62,538 nucleotides of DNA from assembly GCA_034638255.1 (NCBI GenBank), contig JAWPGT010000107.1, positions 1 to 62,538 of the forward strand, written 5' to 3'. The DNA comes from Coprinus comatus. Taxonomy: Eukaryota > Basidiomycota > Agaricomycetes > Agaricales > Agaricaceae. A program made the translations under genes and the position numbers. Shown here piece after piece: positions 35,068 to 46,225 of the stretch; positions within the stretch are counted from its first letter, which is position 1, and each line of letters starts with the position of its first letter. The notes under the pieces were generated by a model. It saw only the letters and a program-made list of their open reading frames with translations. It was not told the DNA's origin and did no database searches.

Positions 35068-38000
35068 AAATGTAGGCTGCACAGCCAAACATGTGAAGCT
35101 CAGATAGATCTGGCTTTTTCCCTGTTACCATTTCCATGGGAGTTTTCCATTCAAGGCATTTGATGGGAGTTTGATTATAACAATGAACTGCCATGTTAAG
35201 GGCAAATTCCCACCAAGATTCTGGTAAGCATGCAGTAAGTCACATGGCCTATGCCTTTTCCTGAAGTGTGCAGTTCAGGTGTTCTGCTCTACCATTCTGC
35301 TGGTGTATATGTGGTGCAGACATCTCATGTACTATCCCTTTTAAATGAAGGAATTCCTCAAATTGTTTAGAAACATATTCACCACCATTGTCAGTCCAGA
35401 TATGCTTAATCGTGTTTCCGAATTGCTTTTCCTCAAAGGCACAGAATCTTTCAAGTGCCATTAAGGCATCAGATTTGGCTCATAGGAGGAGGATCCAGGT
35501 GTGGCTAGAATAGTCATCATAGAATGTCATTGCCCATTTGTACTTGTGATATGAGGCAACGGGGAATTCAAGAAGATCACTATGGATCAATTCTAAAAAT
35601 GACTTCACTCATGTCGATGAAGGATGATGTGCATCATCGGACATTTTGCCTCAAGCACAACCATCACATACTTGATGGGAGATAGGAATGTCAACCTTGG
35701 GTACTTTCTCTGAGTGTTTTGGAAGTTGTCGCAGTACTTCCTTTCCAGGATGCACCAATCGATGGTGCCAAAGATCATAAACAGAAAGTTTCGATGCGCA
35801 ATAAGAGAGCACCTGGTTTGCAGTATAGTGACATACCAACCTAGTGTGAACATGGTGGAGGGCATCTTCCATAACTTTGAATGTTGTGATGCGTGATGCA
35901 TGCATGAACAATTTTCCGTTTGAATGAAATATGTTAGTTCTCTTTAAATTAGACTCACTCCTCATTTCTTGCAGCCATAAGGTGCCAGGTGAAATGATTC
36001 TAGTGGAGAGAGACTCTAAATAATAGACCAGATACAGTGGAGTCATTCTAGTGACTCCATCTACTTCATGTTGGAAGAGAACTTTCCCATGACCTTTTAT
36101 GGTTATGAGATTGTTGCTGGTGTCTCTGACACCACCAAATTCTCCATTCTCTAACTCGATAAAGTCACTAATGTGCAGTGTGCAATTAAAGCTAGCACCT
36201 GAATCAAGAAGCCAAATAGCAGACTCTCTAGCATAATTAGGTTTACTTTTATCTTCACAGAAGTTGCATAAGCAATCATCAAGATGTTTTCCTGATTTGT
36301 CACTATTCTTAGGATCTTTTAAATATTTCGTTGGTAAGACAAAATGATCACAAATAGAAATGGGAGAAGGGATATCATTCAAAACAGGACAAGAAGTAAC
36401 AGTAATAGATGTAGTAAGAGAACTTGTAATAGTCCAACTAATGTCCGGCAGTCTGTGATGGCGCTCTAGAACATAGGGTTTGATGGAGCCATTGGTTTGT
36501 CCCCCCATTTGGGGGCATCTCTGTATTTCCCATTTAGTAAGGAAGAAATCTTGAGAGAAGAAAGGAACATACTCATTGTACCAACCATCATCAACCTTGT
36601 AGTCAGCATCTGCATCAAAGTCTGGATCATTCATGTAGGCATCAGCCTCAGTGATCACATTGGGAACATCAGAAGGTGGGACATAAGAGGGAGACTTTGA
36701 TTGACACATGGGGGACCCAGGTGTAGAAACCAAAGATGAATCAACTTCCTCTTCAGGAAGGATATGTGACACCAAAGCATCAAGCAATGGTGGAGGTGAC
36801 AGGGGAGAGGGTTCAGCCAAGCCAAAGCCAAGGTGAGCACCCATCCTTTTGAAGACCTCTGTCTTCTTTTTCTGGTACCAGGTATGACCGACCAGATGTC
36901 CGACAGGAGGAAGAAGAGTGGTACAAGGAGCAACATAAGGCTCAACTCCATGCACAACAACTTCATCAGCAGCCTTTTTCAAAGCCACTGCCTTGAGTCG
37001 TGGATCAGTAGTCTTCATCCTCTCGATGAGAGAACAAGTTGAGGGAGGTTTGTTAGTGGGAGTTGTGAAAGACTCCAGAACAGCAGGGGACAAGATCATA
37101 TCTACATTACCAGATTCATCACCATCAGCTTTGTTGGCCTTGTTGCTGCCACATTTTCCATGTCGATGCTTCTTCTTTTTATCCTTATCCCCCCCAGAAG
37201 CATCACCACTGGAACTGGAGTTCTGGTTCTGGTTCTGATTAGAACCAGATGACTTCTGTTGTTGTTGTTGGGGCTGCTGTGGAGTGCCACTGGAGGGTTT
37301 AGAATAGGGCTTTGCACCCTTGTAGTTTTTAATGCCAGTAGAAGCAGCATGAGAAGCAGATGCAGCTCCACAGGAATCCTGCCAAGCACCCATAATTGCA
37401 TTGGAGACGATCTGGACCATTAAGGTCAAAAGGGAGTTACCATATTGAACAAGGAGGGCAGCATGTGTTGCACTCCATTGAGGAGGAATGCATGTCATCA
37501 ACATGAGAGCCTGAAGGATCTCAGGAACATTGATGGGGGGCGAGGCTTGCTGTAACTGCATGAAATAATTTCAGAAGGTGGAGATCTCCTTGGAGGGATC
37601 TGTCACACCAGAGAGCCAAAAAGAATCTGCAGAAGCATACAGCTCATAAGCTGTGCCTGCCAAGAATGTGCTGTATATTCGTTTTAGGTGGTTCCACAGA
37701 TCATCAGAGGTGGTTTGTCCATGCCAGAGCATGTCATCACTCAATCAGGAATTTAACATCCCAAGAGCAAAAGCCTCACAATTATCAAACTTTTGAATTT
37801 CATCGATGTTTGTAGGGGGTACCATAGCAGCGGTAGCAGTAGCAGCAACACCACCAACAGCTGCAGGCCTTACAGCACTGCCATCAATCATGCATGCAAT
37901 GCACCATCCATCCATGTGGATTATGTTAGCAATAGACATGATGCAAGCCTCCCAAATTTGGTAGTCTCCAGTGCCAGTGAGGATTGGGATCAAAGGGATC

Positions 38001-38380
38001 AAAGATGCCATGATTAAAGTTTGGAGATAAAGATCTACAACAAAACATGTGTCAGAACTGTGAACTAAAGCAGCATTACTGCACCTATGTTCTACTAAGT
38101 TATGTGCTGCCCATCTAACCAAGTATGGTAAAGGGTTGCATAGAGAACACTGACTGGTCAAACATCTCAAGTGAGCAGAACTCGGACTTCCCTCACAGGT
38201 AAATCCAGCTTTACCCTTGAGCTCAGAGCTGCACAACAAGTAGTACTCATCGAGTGTGCATCTAGAGTCGTACAGGCTAACTGGGGCCCATAACCTGTTA
38301 AAACAAGTGCGAAGCATAGTATGCTAGGGTAGGTACAACTTAGACTTACTGAGGGTGGTTGTTGAGGTAGAAAGAACTTC
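35068..38380 (-). mobile_element. Copia B: partial Ty1/Copia, gag to integrase
   Basis: Close sister of Copia A in opposite orientation. A truncated 5' LTR (about 38296-38380) and the PBS (38283-38295, GGTTATGGGCCCC on the minus strand) are followed by gag from about 38011, an open 636-codon gag-protease block (37561-35651) with LLDSGASFN protease and LWHHRLVHPG, then the integrase with TDNGGEYVSKQFEEF (about 35390), ending at LSELHMFGCAAY where the Gypsy LTR begins. RT, RNase H and the 3' LTR are missing. Both A and B have TGA after HQVCDGCA, so that stop predates their separation or arose twice. Confidence 0.88.
35651..37561 (-). pseudogene. Copia B gag-protease open block
   Basis: The block spans 636 codons without a stop. 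It contains a Gln/Asn-rich stretch, GDKDKKKKHRHGK, the Cys motif DDCLCNFCED, protease WLLDSGASFNCT and the integrase zinc region ending HQVCDGCA. Full-length Copia polyproteins exceed 1200 residues, so this is a fragment. The upstream gag frame (38317-37745) is separated by a shift and a stop. Confidence 0.8.
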
Positions 38381-39232
38381 TTTTGTAGTGGTCCTGTTGA
38401 GGGAGCTTTTGGGTTCTCTCATTGAATTTATCTTCTGTGGTGACCCCATGTCACCTCATATGTTCTGAGCACCCATTGCTCATTATATACCATGTAACTC
38501 CATGGCAAAGCTGGATTGTTCAAGTACCATGGGAATCACATACAATTCTGTACAATTTTATTGTATACAGTATGTTGAATGACTGTGTGAATAGAATATC
38601 TTGTGTCAAATGCTGACCAGAATACTTGGTACCTCAGTCCAGAGAGTGGTTGGAATTCATGACAAGGACACACAAGATTCTGAAAACTCCTGCAGAGTAA
38701 TATTTCAACACATGTTTTATTTTTGGGAAATACACCAGTCATTGGGATGCATTTGTGGAGGATTCAATGGAAACATTGGAATTGAACAGAGATGGAGAGA
38801 AATTGTACTGGAAGAAATCAAAAGGCATCTGTTCTCAAGGTCAGGGAGAAATGGACAGAAAATCACCAGTAAGCTGTCATTCTGATTGTAGTCTCTGATT
38901 ACTGACATGATGTATATCTAAAGTAGAACAATGTGGTGAGATTCTTGTTACCCAAAAATCATAGATGGAGGGTGTATGAACAAGGTAGAAGAAGATTTGT
39001 CAAGATTAATGGCTTGAGAGGCAAGTCTTCCTCTATGGATGAAGTTTCTCCATATCTGACAGAATTCCAAACAGATTCAATAATCTAGCTGCACATTTGC
39101 AAAATTGAATCCAGGATAAAGAAACTATACTGGAATACCAAAGAATCCCAATATTCAACACTTCTATGTTGTAACAAGAAACCTACATGAAGCCCGTTAG
39201 GTACCCAGGCAAGTGTTTCTAACAGAATATTA
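38381..39232. other. Unassigned 850 bp
   Basis: Neither strand gives a recognisable protein. A plus-strand frame of 94 codons at 38601-38885 has no motif I know. It could be the eroded start of the captured sequence to its right or an unknown repeat. Confidence 0.4.
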
Positions 39233-39527
39233 TGTCAGGATTGCTCCAGGCAGTCCCAATGTCAGTAGTTGATGGAGTTGTAGCTTGTGATCGCTTTTCT
39301 GATCATGTGGTGTTACTGTGTGATGTCACAGCTTGTAGAAGCGTCCTGCAGACACTTGGTGACCTTCTGGTCTCATACTATTGTCTGCAGGTGAGTAGTT
39401 ATAGTATAACATCATGTTCTAGTCTCATACCATTGTCTGCAGTGTAACTCATTCATTTCTTAATCAATCACCTTTGTTCCTTCGTTAATCTATGCGTCCC
39501 GTCGTGCTCTACGTTCCTGCATTTACA
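39233..39527. mobile_element. Solo LTR of Copia C family, TSD TATTA
   Basis: TGTCAGGATTGC..ATTTACA, 295 bp, flanked by TATTA at 39228-39232 and 39528-39532. It contains the palindromic TGATGTCA at 39321-39328 and a CAG-GTGAGT splice-donor-like site (about 39387), as do its sisters. Confidence 0.93.
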
Positions 39528-39728
39528 TATTATTTATTACAACAATCTAGCTCATACTTTTGCTTAGTTATTCTACAGGACAATTTCGAGGTGCCATAGT
39601 CTATGTGTCACATGAATGCCATTTGAAGTCTTTGGTAACTAATCCTTAGGAATTCCAGGTGGCATTCCTCTTCTATTCGTACACCACCTGGCAAAAGTTG
39701 ATTGATGGTGAGCAAATGACTTCTCTAT

Positions 39729-40860
39729 ATGTTTTGTGGCCATCAGTTTCTTAATATTTCCCCTCATACTGTCCCTCAAAGTAAGGAAACAAGAGCTGAA
39801 CTGGCACTGGTTGTATGGGTTCTGCAACACACCTGCTATCTTCAAACCAGAATCTTTGTGGGCAGGACAACAGATACTCAGTCTGATGGTTCCTCAAGGT
39901 ACCAACATTCACTGTTCACCTGACCCTAAATCTTACCCCAGTTTCAACGATGGTATTCTCATTGAAAACAGAGAGTTGATATTTACTGGTCTACAATGCA
40001 TGGTCAACTATTGGTTATTCCACAATGGATTCAGTATCAGTATTGGTGATACTATTTCTATGCCAAAATCATGTCCTACATCACTCAAACCATCACTGAT
40101 CACAAGCAAAGGTGTCTGGGATCATTGATGACACTACTCATGATCATCTCAAACCCAAGCCCAGTATGACTATTTGTGAATCTTTTGAGAGTATGGTGGA
40201 ACTCAAACTCAAATTGGTCAATATGCTCAGAAGCATTTGAAGGAGGATAATAATGTCAAAAATATGGTGGTTTCCAGTTCCAAGGATTCATTCATTAGCA
40301 TCTCTCAGATGTGGAAGGTCATTGTATTCCTTTTGGATTCCATCATCATACTCTGCCACATTTCACCACAAGGATGATTTCAGTCCTGAAGCTAGAGGAT
40401 TTACCGAGAACTCATATTTGCATGGCTTGACCCCATGAGAATTCTTCTTCCATGGTATAGCTGATTGTGAAAGGTTGATTGATACTGCTGTCAAGATAGC
40501 AGGCACTGGCTGTATTCAACTATATCTCATCAGAAGATGTAATAAGGAGTTTGAACACAGCTATCATATGGACATTATGGAACTGCTGGAGGATTCTTGC
40601 CTGGTGTATTGAAAGTTAGAATTGATGATGCCTGCTGGAACTCCAGTTGAAACTTGACAAGGAATTCCACCAATATGTTAAGGATCATTCAACACTTTGT
40701 ACCTTCATCCTTTCTTGCACGCTTATCACTCAACCTCATTACCTTCCCGTCAACCTCCACCACATTATCCAAATACTGCTCAAATCTTCCATATTGATTG
40801 TTGTAGAAATTTTGAATTGGATGTACTTTGATGTCAGGATAAACCAGTTTCTCCATCTAT
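39729..40860 (+). pseudogene. Fragment of RNA polymerase II largest subunit gene (RPB1-like)
   Basis: Successive short blocks in changing frames match the Rpb1 core in its normal order: PQSKETRAELA (about 39774), SLWAGQQILSLMVPQGTNIH and SPDPKSYPSFNDGILIENRE (39850-39980), TGLQCMVNYWLFHNGFSISI with GDTISMPKS (39985-40070), TICESFESMVELKL, QKHLKEDNNVKNMVVSS (about 40230), FTKDDFSPEARGF-like KDDFSPEARGFTENSYLHGL (40365-40435), LKLDKEFHQYV (about 40640) and HYLPVNLHHIIQ (about 40738). Conserved sections between the blocks are missing, so the copy carries internal deletions, frameshifts and stops. No functional polymerase could come from it. Confidence 0.8.
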
Positions 40861-41366
40861 CCACATGAGATTCCTCTGCATTTGCAGACTTTATGAGAGT
40901 CTGTCCATACAAGCAAGGTCTACAACTTCTTCATCCACCTAAAATCTCATCAATTGATACTAGGAACTCTAGTCAAAGGCAGAGTGTCTATGTTTTTGGA
41001 ATACAGTATTAGGAACAGTATCAAGAACAAGATTCATCAAGAACCTCAGAAGTCTCAACTCTAGATTGAGCAATTCCTATCAGATAACATGAACTTCTTC
41101 CAGATTGTCAGAATTCAAGGTGTAAATCTATGAATTTTGATCATGATGGTTATAATTTACCATATGATTGGTATGTATTCTACTCAATAAAATATTCATG
41201 TATTCATCCAGCATTTGTAAATATACAGGTATATATGTGCATATTTGTGGTTTCACATCTGAAATTTCCAATCTGAAGCCAAAGCTGAATTGATGATTGT
41301 GGATTGGACATAAATTGCTTTATTAAACTGTAAGTGTTAAATCCAAAATGATAGATTGTACTAGTA
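40861..41366. other. Unassigned stretch before the mariner element
   Basis: AT-rich, no gene. About 41305-41366 resembles 45145-45195 in part (TTTATTAAACTGTAAGTGTT against TTTATCAAACTGTGAGTATT), so a small dispersed repeat may be shared by both sides of the mariner element. Confidence 0.35.
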
Positions 41367-44300
41367 AGGTAGACGACATCAGGAACACGCACCTTTATGT
41401 AAGCAAGATTTTGGGATTTTTTCCTTTGCTTATTATAATCCTGCATCTTGCTCAATCCCTATTTTGTGAGCTGGGGTATGTTAAGAAGATGTTTCTCAGT
41501 AGCTGCCAGGTTTTTTTTTTTTGAAAAACAAACAATGAGAGTAGATTTTAGTCTTTTTTTTTTGATCTCCAAAAAGTGCATAAAATGCGATTATATTGCT
41601 TTCTACATTGGAAGAAATGGGAGGAAGAAATTAGAGCTTCGACTTTTTGCCGCTTACATAATACAATCACGTGACTGATAAAGCGCACATCTCATCAATC
41701 AGAAGTAACAGAACACTCGAAATACTTGCTACTTTCTGGTACAAAATGGGCCGGAGAACTCAAGCAAATCAATTGCATATTAATAACCTACGCTCTAACA
41801 ACATCTCAGAAAAATCAGAGCCAAAATCCACCCAAAACACTGAAAACACTATAACCTCTACCCTGTCAACATTCCTACCCAAAATTGAGCCATCTAATGC
41901 ACTTGATACTAGTGATGGAGGAGTGGAGGATGATGGCAGTATAATGGACTATAGCTCTAGTAGTGATTGGGAAAAGATAGTAGAAGGAGAGAGTGACAAA
42001 GTCAGAAACGAGAGAGAAGTTGTTATATTTACTTTATATATGCAAAATGCTCTCAACCTTGCATTAAAATCAGTAAAACAACATGAAATGAACCAGTCAA
42101 AATGTCCTAAAATGTATAAAGGGAACTCTGCACGAACAAAACGACACCAAGTAGCACAACGTCGTAAACTTGCAAAAACTGGACATACCTTTATACAACA
42201 GTATTTTACTCAAGTAACTCAGAAAACCGTTCAAATGGAAGGTTCAAATGCTTCAAATGCATATATTATTGAGTCTGGAAGTGAAGGAGAGTGTTCTGGA
42301 GAAGAATCTGAGAGAGAAAAGCAAGTAGAAAACACCTCTTTGTCTATACAAGAAGTAAGTGCTTAATTTCATTTTGTCTATATTCTGGTATTGATTCTCT
42401 TATTTAGGAATTGATTTCTACAATTGAGAACGGCCCAGAAGAGGCCTTTGAGCCTATATTGTCCATAGAGGAGCAGTTAGGGGAGATTTTTCATGATAAA
42501 AACAATGTAAGCCTTATAAATCTTTAAAAATTCAATGTATTCATTTTTATTATTATTAGAGTTTTGTAACCTCTACAGGAACGTCTCAAGACCATGTAAT
42601 ATCATTTGAAGATACCAAAAGAAATACCAGATCATTTTTAGAGCATATAGAAGCAAACACATCTCCTCATGACAAAAGTATGGATACTCCCAAGGATCAA
42701 GAACTCAACCAGCTATGTTATAAAGACTTTCCAAGACTTCAAAAGGCTCAAAAACTCTTATCTCTCAAGTTAAAAGACAAGAATGTTGACTCCCATACCA
42801 AAGCTTGACTCACTACCATGATTGCTACCCTAACTCTCTATTTCAATCCACATCTTTCATATACTTGGAGACAAGCATCAGCACTTGCTGCTATTGTTGC
42901 TGGACGTCACAATAGCTATTCTCGGAACATTAGAACATGGATTTACAACTTTCTTCACAATGAAACTCTTCCTACCTCATCATATGGAAACCGGGCTTCA
43001 TTACCTTCTATCATTGACAATGAATTATTCTCTACTGGTCTACAACAGTACTTAATTGAAAAAAACAAGTCAGGCTTCATTCAAGCTCAAGATATTGTTG
43101 ATTTCATTGAAAATCCTAAAGTTCGGGTGGAGTATAAACTGGAGGATCATATTACTCTCCGAACTGCTCAACGATGGCTTTCACAAAAGCTTAGTTGGCG
43201 ATTCACAAAAGTGAAAAATAGGATGTATATTGATGGGCATGAGAGAGAGGATATTGTTGCATACTGAAAGGAATTTGTACAGAGGTGGAAAAAGGACTAT
43301 GAAACTCGCTTTTTTCTTTATGACAGTGATGGAGTTATACTTCCAAAACCAACAGGATTTCCCATTCCGCCATCACAATCTGGATGTTTTCGGCTCATTC
43401 TGGTAACACATGATGAGTCTACTTTTTATGAAAATGATCGAAGGAATGTAAAATGGATAAATCATTCACTTGGTTCAACTCCACATCGTAAAGGAGAAGG
43501 TCAATCAATAATGGTGTCAGACTTTCTAACATCTGACTGGGGTCGGTTAATGCATGAGAATGAGTGCGTATGATTAAAAGTTCTATATCCAGGCTTAGAT
43601 TGAATTAACTTCATTTTAGAGAAGCTCATATTTTATTTCGTGCAGGAAAGAACCGTGATGGATATTTTACTGGTGATGACTTATTAAACCAAGTTGATCA
43701 TGCAATTGACATTTTTGAGGCCAAAACAAATGGATTTGCGACTGGACTTTTCATATTTGATAATGCTCCGGGCCATCAATGTCGTGCACCAAATGCTCTT
43801 TCAGCTCGAAAAATGCCAAAATATCCCCACTCCACATGGACTCACCACAAAGGTGGACCAAAAATGCGACCAACATTCTTCATATTAAATGGTATTAACT
43901 ACCACCAGAACTTTTACTTCCCCAAAAATCATCCAACAATGCCAGGATGGTTTAAAGGAATGCAGGAGATTATCATGGAACGAGGGCTTTGGCCAAATGA
44001 TACAGATTTACGGGCCCAGTGTGAAGGTTTTAAATGTGAACCTAAAAGCACTACTTGTTGTTGTTGAAGGATTTTATTTACTCAACCAGATTTCGTCAAT
44101 CAAAAATCTCAGCTGGAGGAGCTTGTGACCAATCGGGGTCACATATGTGACTTCTATCCAAAATATCACTGCGAATGCAATTTCATTGAGCAGTATTGGG
44201 GAGCAGCTAAGCTCTTTTATAGAGATACACAGTTGACATCTGGTATTTCAGGAATGGAGGATAATGTGAAAAAGTCTTTAGATAGCATTCCATTAGTGCA

Positions 44301-44706
44301 GATTAAAAGGTATGTTTCAATTTTCGACTTTTTGGTACATTTGTTTAAACCTATTTTCTCTACTATTGTGTCTATCCAGATATGCCAATCGGGCAGCCCG
44401 GTTTATTGATGCATATTCTCAAGGCCTGAGTGGTCCCGAGGCAGCTTGGGCCAACAGAAAGTATCATGGCCATAGAACTCTCCCCCCTGAGATATTACAG
44501 GCACTTCGTGAGGAGGCTAGAGCTAGATCATTGTCTCAAGTTAACTCAAATACCTAATTACTACAAAGTACCTACATTTTACAAACCAACATAGCTCAAA
44601 AAATCAAGTCCTCAGTGACCAAACTTTTGGATTTTCGGAAACTCAACATTTTGCCGCTTATATAAGCGGCTTACGTAAAGGTGCTTGTTCCTGATGTCGT
44701 CTACCT
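41367..44706 (+). mobile_element. Tc1/mariner-like DNA transposon, near complete
   Basis: Both ends are defined. The left TIR begins AGGTAGACGACATCAGGAAC at 41367 and the right end is its reverse complement ending at 44706. Counting the adjacent A, 39 bp match with two differences. TA occurs on both outer sides (41365-41366 and 44707-44708), the Tc1/mariner target duplication. Total 3340 bp. The transposase gene occupies most of it. Confidence 0.9.
41746..44557 (+). pseudogene. DDE transposase of the mariner-like element, three TGA stops
   Basis: Five exons join in one frame: 41746-42354, 42408-42506, 42560-43563, 43620-44309 and 44380-44557, 859 codons. Start chosen at MGRRTQANQLH. The N-terminus is acidic and Ser-rich. 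A DNA-binding helical region lies near TAQRWLSQKLSWRF. The catalytic core shows VTHDESTFYEND (first D), LFIFDNAPGHQ (second D) and NFIEQYWGAAK (likely E), with more than 100 residues between the second D and E. CEGFKCEP..STTCCC, GHICDFYPKYHC and GPEAAWANRKYHGHRTLPPE are typical of a family abundant in basidiomycetes. In-frame TGA at 42806, 43265 and 44065 are each one transition from CGA or TGG. Otherwise the gene is intact. Confidence 0.8.
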
Positions 44707-44708
44707 TA

Positions 44709-46202
44709 TTCATCATTTCATGTTAGGGCCAGGGATTGAACCCTACCTTCAACCTGAAGAGAAAACTTGTTTCAAGTATCCATCACTGACAAAACCAACT
44801 CCGCCTCGAAGAGTTAAACAATCTCTCTTTCATTGATTGACACATTCCTCCTCAATTCCAAAAGATTCTAACCATGATCCCTTCTCAAGACTCTGATTTT
44901 GAATTCAAACCTCTTAACTGGATTCTCTTGAAATCTCAAGACAAATTTTCAGAATTTTGAATGACCTATCATAGTTGAGGATGGAGTTCAAGGCTTAGTC
45001 TCAATAAATGGTTCAAATATCCAATTTTCTGATGATGAAGATGTTTTGATGATGGGCATCTTGTTAACTCTGTTCTCAGTTTCAATAGCTGTATTGCTAC
45101 ATTTTCTTGTGATTCCAAATGGGTTGCACATGGCAAAAATTATTTTATCAAACTGTGAGTATTGAATCTAAATTGATACATGGTGCTCATATTTATAATG
45201 TTAACCTGGGTCCAAACTCTATGTTCAGCCTGAAGAATAACAGAAGAAAGATTCCTTGCCATGTTTGAAAATTCCAGACTGGTTGAATTGAAGTTGGGAG
45301 TGACTGGAATACACCTTTGAACTGGAATCATGTCTATGCTTTCTTTCATTCCTTTTTGTGAAAATTTCTAAAGCATCTAAATCTCCTCCTTCATCATCCC
45401 CAAATCCAAAGCATCTAAATCTCCTCCACAATTGCTTGCGCAAATTTATGCTAACTAACCTTTACTATGATTTATGTTACCCTGAAGAATAAAGAAAGAA
45501 GACTTCATTGTCATGGTTTAAGTTTAACAATTCTGGATTAATCAAATTGCATACCCATCTCACTTTTGATTCCAATTCTGATTCCAATGAAGTATGGAAG
45601 AGACCAGAGAAGGGATTTGGCAACTTTCATGCATTTGCCATCCACCATTGTAAGTATTCTGGAATTACTGTCAAATGAAATGTAGTTTGCTGACTCTGTT
45701 ATAATTACATCTCCCTCAGGAGAGATAATCATTTCGCTAGCAGAAAGAACATCCAGCAAGTAAACGAATGAAGATCCACCACTTCAGAAAGGACTTGAAC
45801 AACTCACAAAACTTCAGTCTATAATTCTACAGCCTACCAATATGGATAGGAAACCAAGGCATATTTGGATGAAGTATTCTCTTCAAATTCTATGATGTTG
45901 GAAGATTTGTGGGAGGGTATGAAGTTGCTTGGGAAGGATTTACACAATCAAACTATAACTGTAGATGATATGAGATGGATTGTGGAAAGTTTACTTGTAT
46001 CTGATTTAATGTCACCAGACAGATGGGCAGCATTGAGAAAATTCACTGATAATGTTACTGTTCTTGAAGAGGTTGCTAATGTCATCAACATTCATCATCA
46101 AACTTTAGGCTCTTGGAAATGGCTGAAGGAAGGGATTTCTACAAGACATCATCCTTTCATGAGGTTTTTGAAGTCTTGCTTGAATCTTGAAGAGTCTCAA
46201 CA
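44709..46202. other. Unassigned, possible gene debris at 45865-46200
   Basis: No recognised gene. A plus-strand frame from 45865 (MDEVFSSNSMMLEDLWEGMK) reads about 112 codons of plausible soluble, helical protein before running into a T tract, and looks like the N-terminal part of something broken by LINE #1. A TTCAATCC-like box near 44735 recalls a tRNA T-arm but has no partner A box. Confidence 0.35.
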
Positions 46203-46225
46203 TTTTTTTTTTTTTTTTTTTTTTT

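Noticed and set aside
39232..39447. Conserved 70-80 codon frame (GLLQAVPMS..LCDVTACRS) seen at seven places
   Set aside because: It lies wholly inside the LTR_C repeat; its conservation is that of the repeat DNA, and it has no domain or consistent start.
41746..44557. TGA read as a sense codon
   Set aside because: Host genes at 1125-4733 need no such reading, and the sister Copia copy shows CGA at a TGA site, so mutation explains it.
44724..44746. tRNA T-arm-like CCAGGGATTGAACCCTACC
   Set aside because: No D-arm, anticodon arm or A box nearby; at most a tiny tRNA-derived remnant.
46203..46225. T tract as the tail of a minus-strand retroposon
   Set aside because: CATTTTTTTTT recurs after the LINE #1 poly-A, so the tract is better explained as target DNA duplicated and expanded at insertion.
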